Shown: piece after piece, positions 35,104 through 47,640 of the stretch | Layout of the letters: each line of letters opens with the position of its first letter | Position numbering within the stretch: position 1 is the first letter of the stretch | NCBI GenBank assembly: GCA_037976565.1 | Contig: CP137674.1 | Span: 9,467,789-9,531,788 of the forward strand | DNA from: Mesocentrotus franciscanus | Taxonomy: Eukaryota > Echinodermata > Echinoidea > Camarodonta > Strongylocentrotidae | DNA: 64,000 nucleotides | Direction of reading: 5' to 3' | Program-made: the position numbers and the translations under genes | Notes under the pieces: model-generated | The model's input: only the letters and a program-made list of their open reading frames with translations | What the model was told of the DNA's origin: nothing | Databases searched by the model: none

Positions 35104-36048
35104 CAGGGGCGGCGATTTCTTTTCATGACCGGGGGACGAGATGCGAGGACGAGGAGCAGTACGTGGCGCAATGAGCAAAAACGTTTGAGGCAGAAAAAAA
35201 ATCCGCATCACCACCATGCACTCTTACATGTTACATGCAGGCCCCGCAGAACGTTTTTCAAAGAGGGGGGCTAAAGTATTTACGATCAGGTAGAGCAAAG
35301 CAAGCGAAGCAAGTGGAGCGTAAATTGACGTGGGGTCCAGGGGGCAAAGCCCCGGCGGGGGTCAAGGGGTGAGACCCATGAAGCTCAGGGGTTTTAGGCA
35401 TTTAATTACGGTCAGATGAGCATATTCTTATACCTTATTTGTGACACTGGCATGCAGGTCACTAATTGGAGTGGGGTCCAGGGTGCAGAGCCCCCAGAAG
35501 CTCAGGGGTTTTAGGCATTTAATTACGGTCAGATGAGCAACCAGGGGGCGCAGAGCCCCCGGAAGCTCAGTGAAAATTCATGCCATCATGCATTTTGTTT
35601 GGGGGGAACTGCCCCCAAGCCCCTCCCCCTATCAGTAGGCCTACGCAAGTTCGAGGGAGCATAGTGAACAAGAGGGGTAAAGGTGACGGAAGTGAATACC
35701 CCCTCAGTCCTCACAGGTTTTTGAAGTTTTTTTGTATTAAAAAATTACATTCCTTAGCCAAAACTATAGTATAAAAACAAGCAATATACTTTTTTCACAC
35801 TTCACTTTTCTTAGTATTTACTTGTACATTTTGAAGATTATTATGAGAGGGAGCATAGCTCCCGAGCGAGAAGATTTTTGCAAATTTTTATTTGTCTAAA
35901 CGCTGCACTCTTGGGCCCTCCAGAGCCTAAAAGTCTGTTAATTGCAACCTTTAGTATTTGCTATACATTTTTTTGGCTCTTTTTCAAATTTTCCCCCCTA
36001 AAAAAATTGAGGGGGGACGTGCCCCCGACCCCCGGATCGCCGCCCCTG
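35104..36048. mobile_element. hAT-like MITE, 945 bp, with 8-bp target duplication ATTGCTTC
   Basis: It starts CAGGGGCGGCGATTT and ends GGATCGCCGCCCCTG. ATTGCTTC flanks both sides (35,096-35,103 and 36,049-36,056). The interior has short direct repeats (CTCAGGGGTTTTAGGCATTT twice) and the GAGGGAGCATAG motif shared with the copies near 56.3 and 59.8 kb. No transposase is present, so it is a non-autonomous hAT derivative. Confidence 0.9.
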
Positions 36049-36699
36049 ATTGCTTCTCATAATAGTGTGAGAAAAAATGAAATAAAACAATATACAATCT
36101 TTAATACATGTATAAAATGATCTTGTATCTATGTATTTCTGTTGTCTAAGAAAATTTTGTAAGTTTTGGGAGAGAAACAGGAGGAAGAGATAAAAAGGAG
36201 ATAAAATGTCTTAATTACTCATGAGAAATTCTAAGATTAGATGAAGCAAGATAAATGAGTGATGGCTTGGAGAGAAACTTTGAATCTATTCAGAGTTGTG
36301 ATTTTTTGAGCAATTAAAGTATAAATAAGAATGAGGGAAGAGATCCTGTTGAGCAAATCTTTAGAATAGTGGTGACAATGATGTGTGACAATAAAACAGA
36401 TTGTTATATGTTCAGGACGTTTGACATGCATGAGGGATAATTATTCATCATATTTTTTCTTTAGTTCTTATCACATCATTCTCTAGTTTTACACTTTTAT
36501 CCTCCATGCATCTCCGTCTCCCTTAATTGTGATGTAGCATTTTCCCCCCTTAAATCTCTTCATCTTCTATCTCTATTTTATTTTGTCAGCTCTCCTTACT
36601 CATTCTTCAAACAATGGCCTTTGTATTTTATCTTTTTTCCATTACGATCTGCAAATCTAACACCATGAATGAGTATAATAGAGAACGTTAATTCGAACC

Positions 36700-39600
36700 T
36701 GTGCATTGGTGCAAGTACAGTGCGTCGGCTGCTAGCGTTTCGCATGGTGGCGTTCAGACGTTAGCGGCGCTCTTGCTCTCTTTTCCATCCCATCGTCCCT
36801 TGCGGTAGCCGGTAGGCTATTTGAACTACCATTTGAACTTCGTCCGTGCTTGAAATGGCTTTAGATCCTACGTAGAAATCCCGTAAGTACATGTCATATT
36901 TATTCCCCAATACGAAGAATAATATTTATATCTATGTGCTCTTTTATATTTGAATACTTTTCCGGCGGTTAAACAAAGATTGATTATGAGAGCTCGTGTG
37001 CGAGTGACTGTCCAATATTAATTTCGTGCGCCAGTATAGTAGGCGAGTCGAGAGCGGAAGCTGCCTGTAGCGCCCGGGCTAGACCCGGGCATTATTGTAT
37101 AAGTCCATACTGTCATTCGATGCTGTTAATTATATCCGGAGTTGGCTGTCGGATTTAATAAACTTAGGGGCGGGCATCACCTACATGTAGATCTAGATCA
37201 AGAAATTGAACATAATTTTCAATGTTGGTAAAATAGTAATTTTAGTAAAGACAATATCCAAATTAAATTAGATCTAGCACGATTAATTCTGCAAATGCTC
37301 ATCAATCAATGTTTAAATGACCATGCTCATTCTATTCTATTTCTAGACTAAAGATTTAATTCCCCCTCTCTTTTGATGATCATGCTCATTTTGTTATTCT
37401 AAGGATTTAATTTCCCCTCTTTACAGGAAAATGTACAGAAGAACTTGTGGCAGTACCAAATGCTTGCCCTCTTTGAGTTTGTGCTTGAAGCAAGAATGTC
37501 CTGGAGAAAACAGACCACCACAAGACTAATGAGAAGGTAAACATGTTTTACCTTTGATTTTTAACTTGATCTGTTTAGTTTGTCAAGTGAAAGGAAATTT
37601 TGAAATGAGTGAGGTCAAGGCCAAGTTGGAGGCAGATGCAAAGGGCCGGTTTGAGAAGTATCCATTCAGGGGTGGCTAAGCTATGCGTACATCAACATGT
37701 ATACTAACAAGTTGCTGTAGATTTTATTTAAAATGTATTTTAACTTCCAATATTTTTTTTTTAGAATTAACATTTGAAGGTCATGTAGAAGGGGGGTCCA
37801 ATACATGAAATGGAATGGCAAGCAAAAGAAAAATAATTGATCTTCCAATTTTGCTGAAAAAGTAAACATTGAAGACAACTGAAGTAATAAATAATGCTTT
37901 TTATTTGTATTTTCTTACATATTCAGTTAATATTTATTGAATTGTTTATAATTCTGTTCCAGTGATTGAGAAAGAGGAGATCATGGGGTGCCTCAAGGTT
38001 CCAGTTTTGATGTTCTGCCCCTTACCTCGAAGCGATGGCCCCTTGTGTCTGACAATATAGGAGCAATGCACAATGGACTGGTAATTCATAATGAATATTA
38101 CAATATTTTTCAATAAAGTCTGGGAAAGAATTTAGAAACAGAGATAACCTCATAACATGTGAGTCTGTCATGGCATTAAGGTTAAGACGACATTTGCTCC
38201 TGCAGCGACTGCTCCAGGCTTTATATAGTCAAAAGTGTAGGGTTGGGCTGAGGGTTGTAATTGAGATTGAGGTGGTTTAGAGTAAGGGTTAGGTCTAGTT
38301 TTGGGTCCAGGGATGAAGTTCAGTATTTGGTTTAATAGTGTAGGAAATTGACGTGGAGCAATTGTCTCAGGAGCAAGTGTCGTACAACCAGATTTTCCAG
38401 CAATCCAGGTGCTGGTGGAGCTGATTGTATCTTGCTCATCATTGGCAGTTTGAAAATCTTCCTCTGTATTGTGATAGCAGCAACATGATGAAGAGTGGAA
38501 GGGAAAATAGTATTCAACACTTCTTTCTATCATTTACAATAGCTTTAGTAAAGTAATAAATACACTGACCTGCAGTTTGCAAAAATGTAGCACTATATTA
38601 ACAATTAAAAGAAGTAACCGCTTTTTACGACATGCTCTATTGGCAATTGTTTACTGGTTATGTTGTAACACAAAATGAATTCTTAACCTTAATCCTGGAT
38701 CCATTGCTAAACATAATGTCAACCCTTAATGTATTAAACATTGCCAGTCTGCCAGACCCAAAGTCAGGTTACCCTATTGTTCAAAGTTGATATTTTATTG
38801 CACCTTTACTGAAAGTTCAAAAATTTCTGCAAAAACCGTACCCCGATGTTCACTTTATAATTATTATTGTACACTGCTTTCATGAACATGCCATAAGTGT
38901 GAAATCATTGTATGTCTCTATATACAAACAGGTGCCTGTACATGCAATGCATTTCATGCAAAGGAAGAGTAGCATGAGAAGCTCATGAGGATATAGAAGA
39001 CAGGACAAGGACCTTGCTGTCTAAAGCTCAGAGGCCAGATGACAGTGTCTGAAGTAAGTTGCCCCATAGAAGAGCATGAACTTTCAAATGCAATTGTCAA
39101 CCAACACACCATTGCCACCTGCAACCCATCCCACTTTCACAATATATTCTCTAAACAGCAGTAACCTAAGTTCAACATTTGGATTAGTGATTAAGAAAGG
39201 CTACAGAAAATTGGTAAATCTCCTTTTTCATACTCTTATAGTAGATTATTTTTGGGGAGGGCAGTCAGCCTAGCAGTTTAGGGTCTAATTATCTCATATG
39301 GCGCTGTCCTGGAGGTATTTGCCCCAGAAGTGTGATAAAGAAAAATATGTCTGTGTACTAAAAGTAAAACAAAAACAAATCATTAGACACATTTTGGTTG
39401 TTAACAGCTCAAAACTTAAAACTCGTATCAGAATGAGGTTTTACACCGTAAAGTTGAAGGACGTAAAATTTATTTGGAGTAAATTCTATCATTTCTATGA
39501 CATTTCTATGAATGCTTCTTTTAAAACAATGGTCTGAATGTTTAATTGGATCTTTGACACAGACATGTAGTATATTAGTCATAAAAGGCATATTTGGCAA

Positions 39601-40425
39601 TATAGTAATTTCATTTCAGACCATAAAGAGAAGTACATGTATTATTACAAGCATGAAAAATAAGAAATGTACTCCTGTCAAGCTAACAGTATGTTTAATT
39701 GTTTATATAAAATTAATAGCCCTTTAAAGATTACTAGAAGTAGAAGAATAAGAAGAAATACACTGATAATGTTAGCTTTACATCTTAAAGTGCTTGTACA
39801 ATATTTGAAAATGGTTAATTTTTGTTCAATTAACATTTTATTCAGGAACAGCCGGCTTGTCAGAATTGGTTACTAAGATGCAAGTGGACTTGTCTGAGGT
39901 AGGGGCTGAAGAGGAGCAGTCAGCAGAAGGAGCATGCGACTTTAAAACAATGCGGACTCCTCTCCCAAGTTCATCTCAAATCACATGGCTCTTCAGGAGA
40001 ATATCTGTTGTAATCATTCAAAAAATCAGATTCCAGTGCTTGTATAAAGGTGTGTAAGTTTCACCTTTATTTTTCAGAATCGTAGATGGTACAGGTAAAT
40101 CTCAGATGCAGCAAAATCGCCTATACTAAGTTGTTAACATAGAAAATGTATGACACTTTCCTTAGTGCTGCTGCCGAATCATCTGAAGTTCATTGAAAAA
40201 GAAAAGAATTTACAGACTTCTTGCTCACGTATGAAATGAGTGCTGTTTCTCAAAAGAATTTGTAAGTTGTTTCATTTGAAATTCTTCGAGATCAAATCTT
40301 CTAAACATTAAGACCTATTTATTTTGGATTAAGCAGGATATTGACTTGTACTAAAAATTGTGAGTATGGTAATTGATCCACCAGTAGATCCAAGACCACA
40401 TATGACAGAATAAAAACTTTTTTTG
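36700..40425 (+). ncRNA. Candidate five-exon spliced transcript of low coding potential
   Basis: Five well-formed exons line up on the plus strand: about 36,700-36,882 (CCC|GTAAGT), 37,427-37,536 (TTTACAG| to GAAG|GTAAAC), 37,973-38,080 (TTCCAG| to CTG|GTAATT), 38,932-39,053 (AAACAG| to GAA|GTAAGT) and 39,846 to about 40,425 (ATTCAG|, AATAAA at 40,409). A TATAATAG lies near 36,673 and the first exon is GC-richer than its surroundings. No frame stays open through all exons. The longest clean candidates are short, including a 32-codon frame at 37,431-37,529 with four Cys. It could be a lncRNA, a short-peptide gene or chance splice sites. Confidence 0.38.
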
Positions 40426-40682
40426 TGCAAGCACTTTCTTAAATTGTGTGATTTCATGGTTTTAACGCATCCAGGAGGAGAATTATTTCAAGGCAAAATG
40501 GATCATTATTTCCCTCATCAAATTGGCAACTACTAATTTTTCGATATTTTAAAATCATAATAGGGGAAATATTTAGTAAGTTAAAGTTAAGAAAACCATT
40601 TATCGGTTTGTGATACGGTCAAATGATAGAGAAATTGATGCTCTTTCTCCTTGTACACTTAATATAACTTAAACAGTACTAT

Positions 40683-41126
40683 CAGTAGGCTTACGGTTGC
40701 ACCGTGTGAGAGAGGGGAAAGGATTGGGGAGTCGTGAAAAGGACTGTTGGTAATCTTTTTTCTTGAGTGTGTGTGTAATCCTGAAAGGACTGTTGGTAAT
40801 CTTTCTTGAGCTTATAGTTCTAAAGAGAACTATAGCGCCGGTTGGAGAGGGTGGGTAGTAGGAGGGCTCGACCTTCGAACAGGTTGACTATCCATCGTCA
40901 GGAGTGTGACGACGGATAGTCAACCTGTTAACGTCAAGCCCCTCCTACTACCCATCCTCTCCAACCGTCGCTATAGTTTTCGTTAGAACTATAAGATCAA
41001 GAAAGATTACCAACAGTCCTATTCAGACTACACACACATTCAAGAAAACAAGATTACCAACAGTCCTTATCAGGACTCCCCAATCCCCCCCCTCCTCTCT
41101 CACATGGTGCAACCGTAAGCCTACTG
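40683..41126. repeat. 444-bp foldback element (two arms of about 210 bp)
   Basis: CAGTAGGCTTACGGTTGCAC at the left pairs with GTGCAACCGTAAGCCTACTG at the right. Pairing continues almost to the centre near 40,905, where GGTTGACTATCC faces GGATAGTCAACC. The arms carry small mismatches and a duplicated GGACTGTTGGTAATCTT. TAT flanks both ends, compatible with a TA-type target duplication. No protein is encoded. Confidence 0.88.
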
Positions 41127-42384
41127 TATATCTACATCACCATGCAAGCTGATACTTACTATAGCAGCATTAATATAACTTGTTATATTGCTCAAAAGTA
41201 GGCCTACCAAATCGGTGAAATCACATATACATGGGCAATGGTCCTTGATGGGTTCAACTTTATTGGCAAACGGAAGAGATGTGTGCATGAATAACTTGAA
41301 TGACAACATTTTTATTTCTTTTACCACTGTGCAGGCATAAAAAGTCAAATTATGAAGGTATTTTTGTTTATGTATCCCAGCATAGAAACAGAAGCATCTG
41401 GAAATATTTGCCATATTGCTGGTTATTCATGTAAATTTTAAGTGTATTTGATATTACTTACTGGACAAGGTAAATTTATACTTTTTTAAATGCATATTAA
41501 CAAGACTCATTAGTACAATGTGTTTTAGCCGCATAAATATAGTTCCTTGCTTTTATTATTATATCTATATATTTTTTTGAAATGTACATAAGTCTGATGG
41601 TCATGCATCCAAAGTACATGTGTGTGTGATTTTACTGCATTACTTTGCTACAGATTTGAGGAATACAGTGTGATGCAGTTTGTAATCCCCCGTTATCGAC
41701 TCGTTGTTCACTTTTATGGTAATCACAAATTTATGATGCAACTGTTTTCTTAAAATACTTTCTGTAATTTGTTTTAATAGACATATTCTAAAAGTCGTGA
41801 TTTCCATGATGTGCCAAAGACTTCAAAGCTACAGTAAATCAGTAATTATAGATATTTTTGACAGAAACCACAAAGATTTTGTTTTTGTTTTACTGTTCAT
41901 CTGTCACACTTTCATGCAGGAACTATAGGGATATGTATTGGTTTGCAGTATGATTACTTCAGTTTTTATTGGTATCTGAGCAGCAATTTGTGAGTGGTCC
42001 CTAAGTGTGATTGGCTCATTGTACTTGTTTGTTAATCACAATTTATTACTACCGGTAGTCGGTACTAGAATAATGATGCAGCTGTGGTTTTTTTTCAATA
42101 CTCAATTTTTTTACATATTTGAAAAGACTTTTATACTTTTATTCATGTACCAAAGACAAGTTACAGTGTTATTGTGAGCCATGCACAGCCATGGACTCTG
42201 TTATTTTGTAGGAAATTAAACAGTTTTATGTTGTTGACTACAAATTTGCACTTTATAGTATTATCTTTTAACAACTATTTATATCTGACTTGAAGTCATT
42301 TGTTGGATGACTGGAATGTACCAAAGTCTGCATAAATGGCCGGTGGCTGGTAGTTTAGCAGTTCGTAAGTGGTATCATTCTAAC

Positions 42385-43326
42385 CTAATATACCATTTAA
42401 TACTCACCATTTACATGTAGGTGCCATTAGCATACCATTCACAATCCACATTGTTCTCCCATAGGTCTACTGTTATCATTCACCGCAACAACTGGCATAG
42501 CATAACATTCTCTATCTACCATTTATTGTTGCATACCATTGGTAAACCATTCACCAACCACAACTGACATACCATTGGCATACCATTCACTAGTCGCCAT
42601 TGGTCTTTCCATTGGAGAATGGTGAATGGTATACGAGTGGTAGACCAGTGGTGGGTGGTGTATGGTAATTCAATGGTAGGCAAATGGTGGATGGTGAATG
42701 GTACGTCAATGGTAGGCCAATGGTGGATGGTAAATGGTAGGCCAATGGTAGGCCAATGGTGGATGGTGAATGGTACGTCTATGGTAGGCCAATGGTGGAT
42801 GGTGAATGGTAGGCCAATGGTGGACGGTGAATGGTAGGCCAATGGTGGATGGTGAATGGTAGGCCAATGGTGGATGGTGAATGGTAGGCCAATGGTGGAT
42901 AGTGAATGGTAGGTCAATGGTGGGCCAATGGTGGATGGTGAATGGTAGGCCAATGGTAGGCCAATGGTGAATGGTAGGCCAATGGTGGATGGTGAATGGT
43001 ATGTCAATGAAAGGCCATTGGTGGATGGTGAATGGTATGTCAATGGTATGCCAATGGTGAATGGTACAAAATTTGCATATTTCATATTCAAATTTCAATG
43101 GTGTAAATGGTACCATTCATCTACCATTGGTGATTATGCAAATGAGCGTCCAAAAAATTATTATTAGGTTGAATGGTATTTCACTGGTAGATGAATGGTG
43201 CCCAATGGTATGTTGCGAGCGTAATCTCAATGGTATCCGAATGGTATTTAAATGGTGTTTGTGAATGGTATCCGTATGGTATTTTCAATGGTACTTCCGA
43301 ATGGTATACCATTGGTATACCATTGA
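42385..43326. repeat. ATGGT/ACCAT minisatellite array, right
   Basis: Units such as CCAATGGTGGATGGTGAATG with GGTAGG repeat over about 900 bp. The orientation changes from ACCAT to ATGGT near 42,605 (CCATTGGAGAATGG) and again near 43,110. The long Pro/His/Thr frames on the minus strand are repeat artefacts. Confidence 0.92.
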
Positions 43327-43379
43327 GCATTTTTTTGTAAGGGTATGCTCTCATGACAAAGAATATATATGAGAGTGAT

Positions 43380-43670
43380 ACACCGTCCTTCAAAACCACA
43401 TATACACACACATGAATACGCACCCACACCCTCTCACGAAAACACACGCGCACACCCCTATCACTCTCTCACACAGAACCTAATCCTCACACGTGCTCTC
43501 GTACACTCAATCACACACACTCTCGTGCCCATCTACCCACATCCCTCATCACATACACCCACATCCCTCCCTAAAACCAAAGAGATATCACAACAAAACT
43601 CATGTACGACGCACACGCACAGGCACACAAACCCACACAGTTACACACACACACACACACACACCCCACA
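43380..43670. repeat. CA-rich low-complexity tract
   Basis: It is dominated by CACAC and ACACC runs and ends in a pure (CA)n near 43,640-43,664. It lies just outside the right end of the composite element. Confidence 0.85.
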
Positions 43671-43771
43671 AGCATTCTGATAACATAGACGATGGGAAAC
43701 GCTACGCTCCTCACATTCTACTTAATCTAGAATCATTGAGACGTGCTCATATACACTATATGTATTGTGTA

Positions 43772-43773
43772 TG

Positions 43774-43811
<38 letters not shown>
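43772..43811. repeat. (TA)n microsatellite
   Basis: An uninterrupted TATATA run of about 38 bp. A second (TA)n is at 44,995-45,033. Confidence 0.9.
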
Positions 43812-43813
<2 letters not shown>

Positions 43814-44990
43814 CTATTTTATATGTGTGTCTATATTTTTTTGTAAAATGTGGAACAAATAAACTTGAAACTTGAAATTTGAATTACAGTTACCTTGAAT
43901 TACAAACTCAGCATTCGGAATCTTTGGCTTCAACTTTATATCTTATTTATTTTAAGAAAGTCGGACCGAAATCACTCGTCTTAAGGAAATTCAAGACTTT
44001 TTATTGTTACAGCTTGCCTTGGGCTATCCTGTCAGTTGTTTTCATAGTTAAAACTCTTTTCTCATTATTAGAGAAAAGGAAATCAAATATTCAATCCATC
44101 TCATATAGTTTGAATAAGAAACTATTGCAAAAATTCTAATTATGTGTCCTGTTTGCGTTTGTTTTTATTTTTTGTTTTTTTACGAAATAGCGATGGAGAA
44201 ATGCTCGAAAAATGTTACAATCGCCAATTTGATAATAAATAAATGATGGTGAACAGTGGTATTTTTTGACATTTTAAATCATCAACTCACATTTTGCATT
44301 TGATATTTATTATTGAATTAAGCTAATGTAAAAATATTGATGCTCATGAAGTTTATAAAAAAAGTGTGTACTATTCTCTGAGTGCTGTTACTAAATGCAT
44401 ATTAAATGTTAATGAAATACATTAAAGAGAGTCCTAATGCATTGCTAGAAATTGTTTATGGTAATTTATTATTTGGGTTGTCACCATCGTAGATGTCTGA
44501 AAGATCTTTTGGAAGAAACAAACAATAATAAGTCCAAGACTCGGCTAATAACTTTTTTAGCCGATTGATTTCTTGGTGTTGCTTAGATTTTCGACGCCAT
44601 GCGTCTTCTTCAGGAGCAAATATATTAATTGTATTAAAAATTTCGTATCATACAAAATTGAAGATGTAGCGCGCGCATTCTTAGTTGAATTTATATCCGT
44701 CTCTGTTAAAAGCCGTCTCTATAAGAAATCTAACTGATTAGATTAGATTAGTTCAGATGGGACAGATGACTTTTGTATATACATGGCCATTGTAAAAAAA
44801 TTCACACGGAGGACTGGAATATATATATTAATATAACTGTGAGAAATGAAGATGTTAGAATAATCATAATTGTGCTTTGCTGAGTTTATAGGTTCACCAA
44901 ACTTGCCCATTGCTGGCCATGTCATCCATCATTAAGAGCAGAGGTGGACAAAAACTGAAAAAGTAGTGTCTCCCCCTTGAATCGAAACAG

Positions 44991-45037
<47 letters not shown>

Positions 45038-45049
45038 ACATATATATGC

Positions 45050-45290
45050 TGTTACCCATATAAATAGAATAACTTTTCCTACCTCTCTTCATGAAGTGAT
45101 TGTGAATATCATTCTTTATAGATAAAGTTAAAGTCTTCTCAGAAATGTATCGATCAATCTAAACAGTCATAGAGATTGATCAATAAAATTCTGAGAAGAT
45201 ATAGGCTTTGTCTATCAAGAATAAACCCTATTGTCACAATCATTTTATGACAAGAGGTAAGAAAAAATTATTCCAACTTTATGGGTAACA
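45050..45290. repeat. Foldback MITE with TGTTACCCATA termini
   Basis: TGTTACCCATATAAATAGAA pairs imperfectly with the right end ACTTTATGGGTAACA. Inner pairs include AAGTCTTCTCAGAA with TTCTGAGAAGAT and GATCAATCT with AGATTGATC. It spans 241 bp. Confidence 0.8.
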
Positions 45291-47604
45291 CATATAAATG
45301 CGAAAGGAAATGAAAGAATAATGGTTGCGTTTGTCCTTATAATATAAGTATATATAGATACATAATTATACTCATTTGAATGTTACCAATTAAAAAATTC
45401 CTATGCACCACGCGCGCGGACATACGTCACAATAAAAGATGGTATAATGGTTGGTATTTGTATTATTACGTCGTCACTATCGCAGTAATCCCAAACAAAG
45501 GCAAACATGACAAAATAAAATCAGATTTTTCAGTAAATCCCGCTAAGTGGATGCGGTCAAATGGGATTCTATCGATGGCTGTAACAGACAATATGCAATA
45601 GCTTTGGGCGCCACTAGTACTTCTTAATTGACATGGGATTAGCACTTGTTCTGGCGCATCGATTCGTCACGCTCATCTTTGCCCATGAGCGCATAAAATA
45701 ATTTACGGAGTTAAAGAGAACATAATTGGGAGAACACATTCAGACCGCGGCATCGAAATGAGATTTAAAAAACGATATATCATGCATGCCAAGGTACATA
45801 TAAAACTTGACCCCTTTTTTGAAGTGAAAGACTTTTTGTGACGGTGATTGAGTGAGGGGAGAATGACATGTAACAAAAACGAAATGACATCACCGCTTGT
45901 TTGTTTTTTGGTAATATTTGAGCTAATGAATTGCAATATCGAATCGGGCGTTAATTAAGACAACAACCTTATATCTTATTTCACCCTAAAAAAAAACCCC
46001 ACATTTATTTGCCAACAGTGGCGGTGTCAAAATATTTTTAAGGGGGCACAGGTCGAACAAATGAAAAAAATGAATGAATGAATACGTAAATCAATAAACT
46101 TGTAGATTAATAAGAATGAAAATAAGAATAAAAAATTGTAACTATTTCTTTTTGGAGAGGCATGTTTGGTAAATCGTACCAGCCTCAATTCGTACTGCCG
46201 CCCCTTTCCGCAACCCCCACCACTGAGCTTCCTTGATCCATTATTTTGGTCACCAATATACGCCGAAGAAGTAGCAAAGAATATTTTCTCATGCTCATTA
46301 ATATATTTTAAAGTCTGAGGACCTGTGTTTTCTACTCGTTGGGCAGACTTGTTTTACTTTTCTGCATCGCTTTCTAACTACAGTGATAATTCGCTATACA
46401 TTATAATCTATATGTAGGAATGGATACTATTAATTGGCTAATATAAACTTTAGCTCAACTCAACAGTATTCAAAACCGAAATTAAGAGAACTATGTAATT
46501 TAATATGAAATCAGGTGACAAATTTTCCCTTGTTAGCTGTCTGTCGGCAAAACTGTTCTCAGGGTCTAAAACGCCCCCAACTGAAAATATTCGGATAACG
46601 CCCCCTTACAAATAGCAGAATTATGTGGCCGTTCAATCTTTTCTCTTGCGGGGGAATGTCGAAAAAACTGGTACTAAAAAAAAATACCAGGCGTCTCCAA
46701 TTATGCAGGGTACTGACTCAGATTTACTCTAGCACTACCGCCGGATGTTGGATATGACACAAAATGATCAAGCAAAAAAATGAGTTCTAAATGAATTCTA
46801 AAGGAAAAGTGTAACTCCCTTTGACACATAGCAACCACATCAATATGCACCAATTGCATCCATTTCCTAATCTCTTCGGTATTGATCATATGAAATGGTA
46901 ATGAGAACAAATCCTTTAGATACCATTAACTTCACCTCATTAATTCCATCTACAGTTGCATTATAAATTGAGTGTCCTTTTTACCAAGGTTCATTACAAC
47001 AAAATACCTGCGTCATTTAGGTATATAACCTTTACTTCTATAGCTTAAAAGCGTTGATTAAAGTCGGATCAGATTTAAAACAGGAGGGGTTTAATTCTGT
47101 CATAGGTTATTCTTTGTCAAGTTGTCAAATCAATACCTCAGCTATAAATTTGTTTGATTGTTTTTCTTCGTAAGTATAACAAAGAGTTTGTTTAAGTATA
47201 AACATATCCAATTAATAAAGTTATAGTCTAAGATAGAAAGGTTCTCCCAAAACAATGGGCAAGTCAAAAGATCAGTAACCAGTAATTATGCAAATCCAAG
47301 ATAAGTACTAATTTTGCAGCCCAGCGTAAAATAAAAGAATATACTCCATGTTGAGTCCAACAGAAAGAGAATTGGCCAAACTCTGCGTATAGATGGCTCT
47401 GAACGCGTCTTCACACCAGTATAGGTTAGGTATCAATTGAAGGTGGAAAAGAAGATTAATCAAAGTCTTGTGATTCATGGACGAGTCCTCGAATAGAACA
47501 CCTAAGAAGAAGAATCATGATAATCAACATTTTGACATTTTAACGAAGCTTTCCTAAAAATGTATTTAGAGCTTAGGTGTAACATGTTCATATCATTCCC
47601 TGCT

Positions 47605-47640
47605 CTCTCTCTCTCTCTCTCTCTCTCGCTCTCTTCCTTT
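47605..47640. repeat. (CT)n microsatellite
   Basis: A CTCTCT run of about 30 bp inside a pyrimidine-rich stretch. Confidence 0.85.

Larger units (their letters stand above)
33389..43346. mobile_element. Putative 10-kb composite element with 17-bp inverted ends and ATGGT minisatellites
   Basis: ATACCCTTACAAAAAAA at 33,389-33,405 is the exact reverse complement of 43,330-43,346. Directly inside each end lies an array built on ATGGT/ACCAT (33,411-34,340 and 42,385-43,326). The shared architecture of the two ends argues against chance. TA follows or precedes CCCTTAC at both ends and could be a target duplication. The interior contains an hAT-like MITE, a candidate spliced transcript and a foldback element, but no recognisable transposase or reverse transcriptase. 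I do not recognise the family. Two smaller elements with similar ends lying by chance in opposite orientation is the alternative. Confidence 0.6.

Noticed and set aside
42516..43116. 191- and 136-codon minus-strand frames rich in Pro, His and Thr
   Set aside because: They are repeat translations of the ATGGT minisatellite, with parallel frames open on both strands and no start context or splice sites.
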